From the NCBI GenBank assembly GCA_033557685.1, contig JAWQRN010000457.1, positions 1 through 29,339 on the forward strand: a DNA stretch of 29,339 nt, read 5' to 3'. Below are positions 10,157 through 18,578 of this stretch, piece by piece. Made by a program: the position numbers and the translations under genes. Each line of letters starts with the position of its first letter. Position 1 is the stretch's first letter. The stretch is from Sperchopsis tessellata. Lineage: Eukaryota; Arthropoda; Insecta; Coleoptera; Hydrophilidae. A model generated the notes under the pieces. It worked only from the letters and a program-made list of their open reading frames with translations, had not been told where the DNA came from and did no database searches.

Positions 10157-10615
10157 CTACAGACTCTGCCGCATCCCGCATTTCGATCGCCATATATCTC
10201 TTTCTCTCCAATCCTCTTCTCCAATAACTCTGTCTCTCATCGTATTATTTATTCCCTCTATCCATGTCTTCGCGGGTTCATAGTTTAGTGCTCTTTTGGG
10301 CCATCTGCATTCCTCCATCCGCATTACGTGTCCATACCATATCACCTGTCTGGTCTCTATCCTTTCTGCCGTAGTGTGAACTCTATTTGGGCATCTTCTA
10401 ATCTCTTCGTTCGGAATATGGTCTAAGCGTGATATTCTGCTCGCTCTTCGCAGGAAATCCATTTCTACAGTTTCAATCCTTTTCTTGTTTCGGTTTGATA
10501 ACTGCCAAAACTCTGCCCCATACGTCATTATAGGCACTACGATTGACTCATAGATTGTTAATTTTGTTTTTATTTTTAGTTTATTCAACCACAACAGAGA
10601 GTTTAGTATTCGCAC
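10157..10615 (-). pseudogene. LINE-1 C-terminal thumb and tail domain
   Basis: A 152-codon open segment continues the polyprotein after a decayed stretch (10640-10858) that still shows MRKLRDEYEKWGMKMN and a Y-LG-like remnant in shifted frames. The segment contains KTKLTIYESIVVPIMTYGAE, then DFLRRASRISRLDHIPNEE, VIWYGHVMRM and a final GEEDWRERDIWRSKCG. This order (YGAE, R-S-R-x-D, WYGHV-RM, W-R) is typical of the region downstream of the RT in APE-type LINEs. It is the best-preserved part of the element and has no internal stop. Confidence 0.86.
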
Positions 10616-10858
10616 ACATTTCTGACCTTGTTGAACCCTATATGTTATGTTTCCGATGTTCCTTCCTTTGATATTTTGCTGCCTAAGTATGTATACTCGT
10701 CACTCTCTTTTATTTTTCTTAGCTGTAGTTCTGGATCTTCTTCACTTCTTTGTCCTATGCACATATTTCAGTTTTCTGTACATTCATTTTCATGCCCCAT
10801 TTCTCATATTCATCTCTGAGCTTCCTCATCATATAGTCGTCCTCAGAGTTGGCAATAA

Positions 10859-11691
10859 TCAGAAGAATAAATTCGCTAGGCATTGATCATCTATGTCTAT
10901 TCCCATTCCTGTGCATGTTTGTCTCCAGATTTTCAGAGTTTCCTGGATATAAATTTTAAATAGAGTTGGTGACAGACAGCATCCTTGCTTCAGTCCCTTG
11001 GTCACTGCAAATGGTTTAGTAGTTTTGTTTCCGAATTTTATTGCACTTTCAGGTCTTTTATAAATGTTTAAGATTGCGCGTGTGTATGCCCTCTCGATGC
11101 CGATTTTCGTCAGAATTTCAAACAATTTTTTCAAGGGTACCATATCGTAGGTTTTCTCGAGGTCTCTAAATACTAGATGTGTAGGTAAGTCTCGGGCTTT
11201 TCGTTTTTCAATAACTTGTTGCAACGTGAAAATATTGTCTGTACAATCCACTTTGTTCGTCTATTTCTTCGTTCCTAATTCAATCCTTTTTTTAGTATTT
11301 TGCCGTACAACCTTCCCATTGAACTCGTAACACTTATTCCCTTATAGTTTCCACATTTTTTCCTATTACCCTTCTTATATTTGGAACTAATGAATGCCAG
11401 GTTCCAGTCCTTTGGGCATTTATTAAAAATATCAGCTGGTATCTCTATCATAATATCTGGTCCGTGCTTTAACAGTTCAACTGGAATGTTTCCGGGCCCC
11501 GAGGATTTGCCGCTTTTCATTTCTTGTAACCCTTTCTTCACTTCGCTCTTTGTTATACCTTCTATGCCCACATTTCTGTCCATTTTAACTTCGTCTAATG
11601 GCTCTCTGAATTCTGGCCTGTTTTCTGTAAACAGTTGTCGCCATTCTTCTTCATTTATTAAAGCTATATTTCCAGATTCTTTTCTATCCAT
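10859..11691 (-). pseudogene. LINE-1 reverse transcriptase
   Basis: Two open segments make up the RT. The first (11691-11275, 138 codons) holds ITKSEVKKGLQEMKSGKSSG (RT0/box 1 region) and NYKGISVTSSMGRLYGKIL (fingers). A short gap removes the Gly-Arg-Ser part of the next motif. The second segment (11251-10859, 130 codons) has CTDNIFTLQQVIEKRKA, then LVFRDLEKTYD with the first catalytic Asp, and GLKQGCCLSPTLFKIYI (box B). The frame then reaches the point where the FADD catalytic box should be. It reads LFF and jumps to IIANSEDD, so the Ala-Asp-Asp is deleted (around 10859-10863). The enzyme is dead even before the frameshifts. Confidence 0.86.
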
Positions 11692-12129
11692 CCTCAGATT
11701 TTTTTATTACTATCCATGCTTGTGCTACCCGTGATTGTCCTAAACATCTCTCTACATCTTCGCATTTCCTCTCCGACAACTCTTATTTGCTCTTTGTTAT
11801 TATTTTTTTAACTTCCTTGTTTATTATAGCATATAGTTCTAAGTCGTGCGGGTCGTTTGTGAGAAGCCATTTTTGGTATGAAGTCTTTACAATCTACAAG
11901 TTGTCTTATTTCTTCTGACCACCATTCTAGCTGCTTGATATATGGATTCCTAAAGTAGCTGGTACTTTCTTTCTACACTTGTCTCCTCTGTATTCCTTGA
12001 AGCTTTGTCGCTAGTCTTAATTTATATAGGAACTGTGTTGATTCATCTTTTAGGCTTTCTAGATTATACCTTTCACCTTCTATTTCATCTTGTGCTTTGT
12101 TGGTTTTTTATTTTTTTCGGTACTATTCT

Positions 12130-12445
12130 TTCTGTAATTTACCCGTACTATTGCTATCACTAAGTGGTAGTCAGTTCCGCATTCTGCCCCACAATACACC
12201 CTCACACGTCCTCAGTTTTTATTCTTGATTTTTGTTTTTGCGTAAAATAGTCTATTATCGATCTTAGGCCTTTTTAAGATTGCACCCATGTAAATTTGTG
12301 CACATATTTATACTGAAAAAATCCATTCATAATCTTTAAGTTTAGGCATTTACACATATCTATCAGGTGTTGGCCGTTATCGTTTATCCTTTGTTCTCCA
12401 TACCTCCCTCTGACACCGTCACTTTCCTATAACCCATAACTTTGG
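12130..12445 (-). pseudogene. LINE-1 endonuclease domain, C-terminal part
   Basis: Minus-strand translation gives GRYGEQRINDNGQHLIDMC, then LNLKIMNGFFQYKYVHKFTW, a stop, and KGLRSIIDYF. Further on comes GQNAELTTT where the family has a catalytic SDH. This is the second half of an exonuclease/endonuclease/phosphatase-fold domain, including the IDY motif. The SDH histidine box is not intact, and stops and a frameshift are present. The N-terminal half of the domain, with its catalytic Asn and Glu, is absent. Confidence 0.75.
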
Positions 12446-13150
12446 TATGTATATTTAAACTTCTCAACTCTTCGAATGTACTTAAGATTTACTACAAACA
12501 TTACATTTATTTGTGGGTTTTACTTCTGTACTTTTCATTAGACGATCACGCCATTTTTTTTGCCGCCTATTGTACGTTTTATATCAATCATTGCAATTAC
12601 GATCCTTTTATGGCCTGCACTCTTTCACAAATGCAATCCAAATTAGTATGATTACGATATAAAAAATGTATGTACTCGCTATACAAGCGGATAACCAACA
12701 AATATGTACCCAAACATAGTCTAAAGACACAATGCCTCTAAGAATATTGACTGTTTTGTATACTCTCTCAGTCTAATCAATTCCCAACAGATTCTATTTT
12801 CTCAAAAGCCGTTCGTCATATGTTTGACAAATTCCACTCTAACTAAAAATATTATTTCACTTAAAACTACAAGTTCTTGCTAACCTCTGAACAAGCAAGC
12901 ACTGTAACATAAAGCCTTCATCATTGTCTCTATTAAATGTATGTACCTTTTTATTTCAATCAGTGTATAATTTTTCCATTATTATAAATTTTAGCTTCTG
13001 TTAGGTGAAAAGCTTTTTCGTAATAAATTAAAATTCTATAGTGCAACAATGTTACTTCAAGGAGCTTTTATTCTCACACTATCTTTAAAGCGAAACTTAT
13101 TACGATAGTCTGTTGAAAAATTAATAATTTAAATTAAAGGGCTACTATTT
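12446..13150. other. AT-rich spacer, nothing recognised
   Basis: No coding family, repeat or RNA gene could be recognised between the truncated 5' end of LINE-1 and the next repeat-like island. The 69-codon plus-strand frame at 12442-12651 is low-complexity in composition, is hydrophobic and overlaps the LINE-1 junction. I regard it as chance. Confidence 0.5.
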
Positions 13151-13154
13151 TTAA

Positions 13155-13392
13155 ATTGCCTCGGTAGCTCTGTGACTGGCTTGGAGCCCGAGGCTACTGA
13201 ATAGAACACAAATGAGGTGGTATTTTTACGACTAGAGTAAAACATCAGCACTAAACGGTTACGGGGGGGGGGACTTAAATCAGTGGTGATTGAGTCAAAG
13301 ATGAGATTACAGATCTTTTTTCTCCGAGTATGGTACAGACAAATAGATGGTAAAAGTGTAAAAAAAGTTATGTAAAAATAAAGGGCTGACAA
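13155..13392 (+). repeat. possible SINE-like island with G tract
   Basis: GCCTCGGTAGCTCTGTGACT at about 13158 resembles the start and A box of a tRNA-derived SINE (TRGYNNAGTGG type), with an echo GCCCGAGGCTA 30 bases on. A run of nine Gs lies at 13263-13271. No clear B box is present at the usual distance, and no second copy occurs here. The 87-codon minus-strand frame across this island has no recognisable protein family. Confidence 0.25.
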
Positions 13393-13799
13393 GCGTATTT
13401 GCTATTTTCTTAGTAAAGCTAGGTAACATATAAATACGACGTAGACGTACAGGAACAAAAAAAATTGACACCGCAAAACAGTCGAAACCTACATATTAAA
13501 TTTGTATCTTATGTGTGCAGGGTAGAAGAACTGTTTGACAGTCCAAAAGGTCAAATAAATTTTTCTACCAAAAGCTGGGATTAGTATTTGCCTTCTTTCC
13601 ACATTAAGGGGGAACTTTCCTGAATAAACCGTCTATCTCTATACATGTAAAATGATTTTACAAATTCCACCTTTATTTTAAGAGATATTTAAATAAAATT
13701 AGGAGCAGTTTATCACTTCAGAATGGAGATTTTACGCGTATTTTATTATTTTGATTTATTTGTGCGTAATTGAAAGTAATAAGTTGACAAAAACAAATG

Positions 13800-13953
13800 G
13801 TAAATTAGTCGAGACTCGGAGACGTAGAGCTATGTCTCTAATTGAATAGACCTGACGATGGCCGAAGGATTTTGGCCGGAAGCTCATCAAAAAGTTCGTT
13901 CTTCTCAGAATGACAAAACAAGTACGTGGGTTACTTCTCGAAAGTTATCTCCT

Positions 13954-13955
<2 letters not shown>
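13800..13955 (+). repeat. Penelope terminal-repeat-like fragment
   Basis: The segment runs into a (TA)n tract via TTATCTCCTCCATA and contains GACCTGACGATGGCCGAAGG followed by TTTTGGCCGGAAG. GATGGCC...GGCCGAAA sequences are characteristic of the pseudo-LTRs of Penelope-like elements, which are known to carry minimal hammerhead ribozymes. Its orientation is plus, opposite to PLE-B at 14819-16105, so it belongs to another copy or to an inverted portion. No coding part of a plus-strand PLE is adjacent. Confidence 0.45.
13852..13888 (+). ncRNA. decayed Penelope-type hammerhead motif
   Basis: Core CTGACGA (13852-13858) is followed by stem II TGGCC (13859-13863) with GGCCG (13874-13878), five pairs including a U-G wobble. 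Then comes GAAG (13879-13882) where the ribozyme needs GAAA. The downstream CTCATC offers a possible UC cleavage dinucleotide at 13887-13888, but stem III does not pair, and I see no stem I. This looks like an inactivated copy. Confidence 0.4.

Positions 13956-14001
<46 letters not shown>
13956..14001. repeat. (TA)n microsatellite
   Basis: Uninterrupted TA dinucleotides of about 46 bp, directly 3' of the Penelope terminal-repeat-like fragment. It is followed by TTTGTGTGTG. Confidence 0.97.
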
Positions 14002-14005
<4 letters not shown>

Positions 14006-14630
14006 GTGTGGAGAAAATATATATAATATAGAAGTTTTCATGTCAAACAATAAGAAATAAAATAAATAGTAGCTGACAGGTAATAAATTATTAAATAATG
14101 TGAAATCATATAATTTACAAACATGAATATACTACCAAATATTATTTCTATCAAATAACTGGTAAACTCATTATACAAATTATTCAAAGTAGAATGGGTA
14201 GGTATATATTTATATTTATTTGATACTGTAACAAAAATATTTAAAAATATAAAGTATTGACGCATAGCAAACACATAAATACACATACAGTCGTGTAAAT
14301 TGTACAACACTTACAAGTCTACCTACTAGTGGAAATTATATAAATATAATATTTCTATTGTCGTATCTGCAAATCTCCACTTAATTTCAATCTTTCATAA
14401 AATGTAACTGTATATTTCAGTTCTCGCTACCTAAGTACATGAAATCATTAGATCAAATGGCCAGTTACAGTATTAAACAAGGTTAAGGTTAAATAACAAA
14501 ATAAGTTCCCTATATTGTTCGCAGAGAATATGTATCTGTATTTTCAGGTTTTCCGGGAAATAGCCGTGTGTTGGCTTTTCTTTTTGCCGATTTTTCTTCC
14601 ACCGTTGCAGGGGACACTATCAAGATATGT
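14002..14630. other. AT-rich spacer, nothing recognised
   Basis: The 90-codon minus-strand frame at 14038-14310 is hydrophobic and AT-driven with no family resemblance. I consider it spurious. No structured repeat or RNA gene was found. Confidence 0.5.
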
Positions 14631-14763
14631 AGCTCTAAAAATTGCTAATTATTGATTGCCATAGAGCTCTGAAAAGTGTTAGATGCAGGTGCCTACCAGC
14701 TCTAAAAAGTTCTATGTATAAACTGACATGTAGCTTTCAGAAATGCTAGTCATAGTCATATCG

Positions 14764-14765
<2 letters not shown>
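14631..14765 (+). repeat. diverged 33-34 bp tandem repeat, four units
   Basis: Units start at 14631, 14665, 14698 and 14732, so the spacings are 34, 33 and 34. Each begins with a version of AGCTCTAAAAAGTGCTA: the first three keep AGCTCT, the fourth has AGCTTT. The second halves are variable but tend to end in GCC-like bases. The array runs directly into the (TA)n tract at 14767. Regular spacing despite strong divergence indicates an old minisatellite. Confidence 0.7.

Positions 14766-14766
<1 letters not shown>

Positions 14767-14818
<52 letters not shown>
14767..14818. repeat. (TA)n microsatellite at PLE-B 3' end
   Basis: About 52 bp of pure TA repeats between the 34-bp tandem array and the 3' end of the minus-strand PLE-B. 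Confidence 0.97.
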
Positions 14819-14819
<1 letters not shown>

Positions 14820-14908
14820 CGTTATCGTGCACCAATAAGAAACCTTTTTAGCAATGCTCAGCGCACCATTCTCCTATTTGCCGATAGGATTTCGGCAGGG
14901 CGTATCCC

Positions 14909-15289
14909 TTACGGAGCTTGGCAAATTCGATAAAATACTTTTCCAAGAGGAAGCGAGAGGAAACCCATTATCGCGATTCCGATTTTCAAAATGCTTATTA
15001 TTTCAGTAGACTCTCTTATTATTATAGGGAAGTAATTCGAAGAGTTGGCGAGAATTTGTATGTCCTTAAAAATAGTATCATGGCCTGATTCTAATTTATG
15101 TTCCGCTAATGGAGATATAGCAAACTGTTTGAGACGGGTTTGCTTTTCGTATTCTCTACAGCGAGTGGAGACCATTCTTTTTGTCTGACCTATGTTCACT
15201 AAGCCACATGCACATGGAATTCTGTATACTCCAGCGGATTGCAAATGAATTGATTCTTTCGAAGAAGGAATGATTTCGCTGATTTTCAT
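14909..15289 (-). pseudogene. PLE-B GIY-YIG endonuclease domain
   Basis: A 126-codon open segment with GVYRIPCACGLVNIGQTKR near residues 21-39. This is the Penelope GIY-YIG signature in which GVY replaces GIY and the expected YIG reads NIG, so a conserved tyrosine is lost. The Cys pair in PCACG is the start of the Penelope-type zinc-binding insert. Downstream, STRCREYEKQTRLKQFAISP, LAEHKLESGH and a RESTEI helix match the rest of the domain. In intact elements this nuclease nicks target DNA to prime reverse transcription. The segment is out of frame with the RT portion and ends close to the element's 3' end. Confidence 0.87.
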
Positions 15290-15484
15290 CGAAGGTTGGA
15301 AAATAGTCTTGATAGAATGTTATCTTCTCTGTCGTGTTCTGTACGTGTGGCAAGTAAGCATGGCCAATTATATCCAGGTTCTGGCTCAGAAAAGTGGTGA
15401 TATTTAAAACGCTATATGGCCCTCTGTATAACCGAAGTCTTTTTGACTGAGACTGAAAGCTCAGTAGACCAGATAATTAACTAC

Positions 15485-16100
15485 TCACATTTTCTGAGAA
15501 GGGTGATGTGAAAATGTGGCGTGGAGGTACCTACTCGTATGAGTGGGCTTGTGATAGACTGAATGGCCCAGTGTGCCATCAGCACGCCTTACAACAAGAT
15601 CGTCCAAGAACGGGATTGCATCATAGACTTCAGCTTCCATTATGAATTGGATATCGGTGTGGTGACTATTAATGTGTAGTAGAAAATAATCAAGAGTCTC
15701 AAAACCATTGATCATACCACAAAAGTATCATCCAGATATATAAACCAACATTTCGGTTTCAGTGGATCAGAAACTGAAACTTGTTTTTGGGGGATCACAT
15801 AGCGGCACCAGAAGTTTGTTAATAGAACTTGTCATGAAACATAAAGTATGTCGATATCAGGCATATATCTGCTAAGTCCGCTACATTCAGAGACTTATTA
15901 GCCAACAGCTGGCGAATAATCTGAATGGAATCGTGGACAGGAACCTTCGTGAACAGAGAAACTATATCGACGCTGACGAGCAGATCGTTTTTGTTGAGAA
16001 CCCCATTAGAAATTTTCTGGAGGAAATGAGCATATTTCTTGATGTATGTTGACGATGCTCCAATAAACTGGTTGACCCTCGATGCTAAAAGAGGCTATCC
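15485..16100 (-). pseudogene. PLE-B reverse transcriptase
   Basis: Minus-strand translation reads SRVNQFIGASSTYIKKYAHF, then LLVSVDIVSLFTKVPV (RT box A with the catalytic Asp of SVDIVSLF), STYFMFHDKFY, and TSGAAM-stop-SP (the GAAMGSP box). It jumps directly to CWFIYLDDTFVV (active-site YLDD near 15733-15744). The jump shows that the segment between the GSP and YLDD boxes is deleted. After a stop and shift the frame resumes (15715-15485, 76 codons): LLHINSHHTDIQFIMEAE, IPFLDDLVVRRADGTLGH, VYHKPTHTSRYLHATFSHHP. These are the Penelope-specific post-catalytic motifs (FLD..V, YRKPTHT.RYLH, HHP..K). Confidence 0.88.
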
Positions 16101-16105
16101 GAATA

Positions 16106-16257
16106 TACCGTGGGGTCTATATACCCCATCCTAAAGGGAATCATTTTATTTTTAAATATGTCCCAAAATAAATTTTTTCATTTGACGATGTACAAAATAA
16201 TAAGAATTTTACCAATCTTGAATCTTGCTTTAGCTCCAAAGCACTCCAACGTTGCGC

Positions 16258-16295
<38 letters not shown>

Positions 16296-16419
16296 CGAGT
16301 GAACCTACAACTATATCTGAGCGAAGTAGCCATTCAGAGGAGAAGGTAAAAGCATTCTATGAAGAGGCGATAGTTTTTCTTGTGAAAAAATTCACAATTT
16401 AAAATCAAATAAGGGGATT
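16106..16419. other. spacer with microsatellite between PLE-B and LINE-2
   Basis: A non-coding spacer containing the (TA)n tract at 16261-16290. The 79-codon plus-strand frame reading through the TA tract (an Ile-Tyr repeat) is an artefact. The part after the microsatellite may be untranslated or decayed 5' sequence of LINE-2. Confidence 0.5.
16261..16290. repeat. (TA)n microsatellite
   Basis: Fifteen TA dinucleotides following GTTGCGCGTG. This is the third long TA tract in a 2.4 kb interval that holds the Penelope pieces. Confidence 0.97.
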
Positions 16420-17405
16420 ATAATGTAAAAGTAGGAGAAAGTAGATATGAACGACCCAATAAACTTGTATAATTTGCAGAATCAAGGAGTCTGTACATAG
16501 CAAATGCCATGTTTCTAAGAAAACATTACGAAAATGGATCTGGTAAGGCCCAAATAACACCAGTAACGAGATTCACTACATTCGCGCTAATAAAATTGCT
16601 ATTATACAAGACTACGCAGTTCGGAACCGTTTTGGTACTGGAAGTGATCATCATGTTGAATATTTTAAAACGAAAAATTTTAAAGATTCAAATTAACCAA
16701 CAAAGGTGTCAGAAAAATTTACTTGGACCATATTAAAACTAATCAAGAACTATTTCAACTAGAGCTTAACAACAGATTTACTGATCTGGGAGAATATAAT
16801 GATGCCGATATTGTGTTTCATATAATAACAAATACAGCTAGAGTCATAAGTGGAACTGCCAATAGTAAAAAAGAGTTAAAAATTTCCGAACATACCAAGA
16901 CACTACAAAGGCAGCATAGATAACTGAAAAGTAAGGTTATGACAAGAAGGCAAAATATTGAGTATGTGGAATAAAGAAAGATATTGGAAGATACAACTAT
17001 GAAGCCACCATTCAGGCGATAGAGCAGCATAGGATCTACAAACAAGTGAAACAGACTTATGTTTGATAAAAATCAAATAATAGCCCTCAGATCTGAAACG
17101 GTCAGAGAGTTGATAATACAGAGAGTGGTTAGAAAGTTTTATCAAGTACTATATCGAGTTAAATGTAACCATATAAACATCTCCTCCGATGAAGACGTTC
17201 CTCTAATATTACCTGTAGAAGTTGCTCTGAAATCAAGTCAGTGTGGAAAATCAAAAGGAAAATATGGGATCACCGTTATTAAAGCTAATTGAAAACATCT
17301 ATTGAAAAATCTAAGTAAATTACACAAGAAACTGAATCTGTTTTGTATTCAAAAAGGTGTTACATAAGGAGACACCAAATCGCCCAAATTGTTTATTGCA
17401 GCAAA
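16420..17405 (+). pseudogene. LINE-2: second non-LTR retrotransposon remnant
   Basis: A plus-strand remnant, different in sequence from LINE-1. Endonuclease motifs come first: SLYIANAMFLRKHYEK-like, then NEIHYIRANKIAIIQDYAV and NRFGTGSDHH (about 16500-16650, in mixed frames). GTGSDH is the catalytic SDH box of apurinic-type endonucleases. A linker follows: ELNNRFTDLGEYNDADI and NIEYVE. Then the start of the RT: FDKNQIIALRSETVREL, RVVRKFYQVLYRVK, DEDVPLILPVEVALKSSQCG with KSKGKYGIT (17059-17292). The frame then jumps to QKGVT-stop-GDTKSPKLFIAA (box B, about 17355-17400), so the RT core with its first catalytic Asp is deleted. It is cut off at about 17405 by the Penelope palindrome. The FADD box is absent. 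Confidence 0.82.
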
Positions 17406-17549
17406 CTTAAATAAATGATCGAGAGTGAGAGAACTTCTACCGAGGCAATAAAATATACTCCCACAGGCAACACATCCCAACTACTAGGGCAAAAACTTAA
17501 AGGTTGAGACATAAGCACTAACTCATCAAAATATTTTAAGTTCTTCTTT

Positions 17550-17908
17550 GAGCAATGTCTAATAGATTAGAATAAACCACACTGAGAGCATCAGTGTCTT
17601 TTCCAAAGTTCATCTAGTGGGGATTGTCCAAAATATTACTAATTTCCAAGAAATTTCTCCTCTGTGTACTGCCCTCAACATCCAACACACTCAGCTCACC
17701 AAAATCAACAGAGTGACCACTACACCTACAATGGGAACTCAATGCACAACGCTCAGGACGTAGTAGAAAATCAGACTTGTGCAAAACAATACGTGATTTT
17801 AGTTTCTGGCCAGTTTGGCCAATATATGATTATTCACAGTCACGGCAAGGGATCCTAAGTTTTTGTCAGCAATTATGACATCAAAGGTTTTGAAAATGTC
17901 CTTTACCT
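17550..17908 (-). pseudogene. PLE-C left copy: GIY-YIG endonuclease region
   Basis: This is the mirror-image relative of the plus-strand copy at 17913-18449. Reading the minus strand gives the VKDIFKTFDV and IADKN connector, then a deletion that removes the MKD...YMI part, so the key first Tyr region of GIY-YIG is lost. The Cys-Arg-Asp-Cys part is frameshifted and interrupted by stops. A plus-strand open frame at 17664-17858 is only the antisense shadow of this region, as is a minus-strand one at 18121-18321 of the right copy. Confidence 0.8.
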
Positions 17909-17912
17909 TAGG

Positions 17913-18449
17913 AGAAAATTCCCTAAAGTAAGGAAAACCAATATAAATTATCAGTCACCTGTCTCTGAATCGATTAAATACATTGGATTTCCATACATCA
18001 GGGAGGTAAAGGACATTTTCAAAACATTTGATGTCAGAATTGCTGACAAAAACTCTGTTCTTCTTAGTTAATACTTTTCTAGAATGAAGGATAGAGAACT
18101 TTTCTTGAATAAGAGTAATATCATCTATATGATCCCTTGTCGTGACTGTGAATTATCATATATTGTCCAAACTGGCCAGAAACTAAAATCGCGTATTTCT
18201 TTGCGCAAGTCTGATATTCGACTACATTCTGAGCGTTGTGCATTGAGTTCTCATTGGAGAGATAGCAGTCACTCTGCTGATTTTGACGAGCTGAGTGTGT
18301 TGGATGTTGAGGGGAGTACACAGAGGAGAAATTCCTTGAAAATGTGTCATATTTTGGACAGTACCCACTCGATGAACTCTAGAAAAGACACTGATTCTCT
18401 CAGTGTGGTTTACTCTTATCTTTTAGACATTGCTCAAAGGAGAACTTAA
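17913..18449 (+). pseudogene. PLE-C right copy: GIY-YIG endonuclease region
   Basis: Plus-strand translation gives SESIKYIGFPYIREVKDIF and VRIADKNSVLL, then a stop, then an open segment (18084-18449, 121 codons). It holds MKDRELFLNKSNIIYMIPCR, DCELSYIVQTGQKLKSRIS, SDIRLHSERCALSSHW and a C-terminal HSMNSRKDTDSLSVVYSYLL. These are the Penelope connector (PYI..) and GIY-YIG domain, with IIYMIPC as the GIY part, DCELSYIV as the YIG part (final Gly changed to Val), and the Cys-rich insert between. The natural stop at 18447-18449 is followed by the 3' region. The reverse transcriptase is absent because of 5' truncation. Confidence 0.87.
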
Positions 18450-18578
18450 CATATTTTAATGAGATAGTGCTTATGTCTTAACCTTGAAGTATTTGCCCTG
18501 GTGGTTGGGACGTATTGCCTGTGCGATTGTATTTTATTGTCTCGGTACAAGTTCTCTCTATGACGTTCATTTATTGAC

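Larger units (their letters stand above)
10128..12445 (-). mobile_element. LINE-1: 5'-truncated non-LTR retrotransposon
   Basis: One LINE copy on the minus strand. It runs from a partial apurinic-type endonuclease domain (about 12445-12130), through a linker (about 11940-11700), reverse transcriptase (11691-10640) and C-terminal region (10615-10157), to a short 3' tail of TATAAGTATAAG/TAAAAGTAAG-type repeats at 10128-10150. The 5' end is missing: translation begins inside the endonuclease with GRYGEQRINDNG. The domain order (endonuclease then RT, no RNase H seen) and motifs fit APE-type non-LTR elements such as RTE, CR1 or Jockey relatives; I do not fix the clade. The 3' end abuts the hammerhead foldback, suggesting insertion into it. 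Confidence 0.85.
14819..16105 (-). mobile_element. Penelope-like element PLE-B, truncated
   Basis: A minus-strand Penelope-like retroelement with reverse transcriptase (about 16100-15490) followed by a GIY-YIG endonuclease (15289-14909) and a short 3' region that ends at the (TA)n tract. RT followed by a C-terminal GIY-YIG domain is the defining architecture of canonical Penelope elements. The 5' part, including the N-terminal region and early RT boxes, is missing. The left boundary is sharp at the microsatellite; the right boundary is where the RT homology begins, near 16105. The copy has frameshifts, stops and an internal deletion. Confidence 0.88.
17405..18578. repeat. Penelope inverted pair (PLE-C palindrome)
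   Basis: Two copies of the 3' part of one Penelope family lie in opposite orientation: the left arm (about 17405-17908) on the minus strand and the right arm (about 18006-18578) on the plus strand. Matching runs from GTAAAGGACATTTTCAAAAC at the inner ends, through the GIY-YIG coding part and the 3' region, to CATTTATT at the outer ends. The ~95 bp centre belongs to the right copy only. The left arm lacks about 80 bp present in the right arm, between the DKN and IPC codons. The outer end of the left copy interrupts LINE-2. Both copies are 5'-truncated at nearly the same position, so their truncated ends face each other. Confidence 0.85.

Noticed and set aside
10009..10227. 72-codon plus-strand open frame over the full hammerhead
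   Set aside because: It crosses from the hammerhead unit into the antisense of the LINE-1 tail and is not preserved in the other hammerhead copies.
11381..11734. 117-codon plus-strand open frame
   Set aside because: It is the antisense shadow of the LINE-1 reverse transcriptase, whose motifs are on the minus strand.
13260..13273. G-tract as a G-quadruplex
   Set aside because: It is a single run of nine Gs without the other G-runs needed for a stable intramolecular quadruplex.
16110..16349. 79-codon plus-strand frame with an Ile-Tyr repeat
   Set aside because: The repeat is simply translated (TA)n microsatellite; nothing else in it is recognisable.
17664..18321. Two similar open frames on opposite strands (17664-17858 plus, 18121-18321 minus)
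   Set aside because: Both are antisense shadows of the two inverted Penelope copies; their likeness comes from the palindrome.
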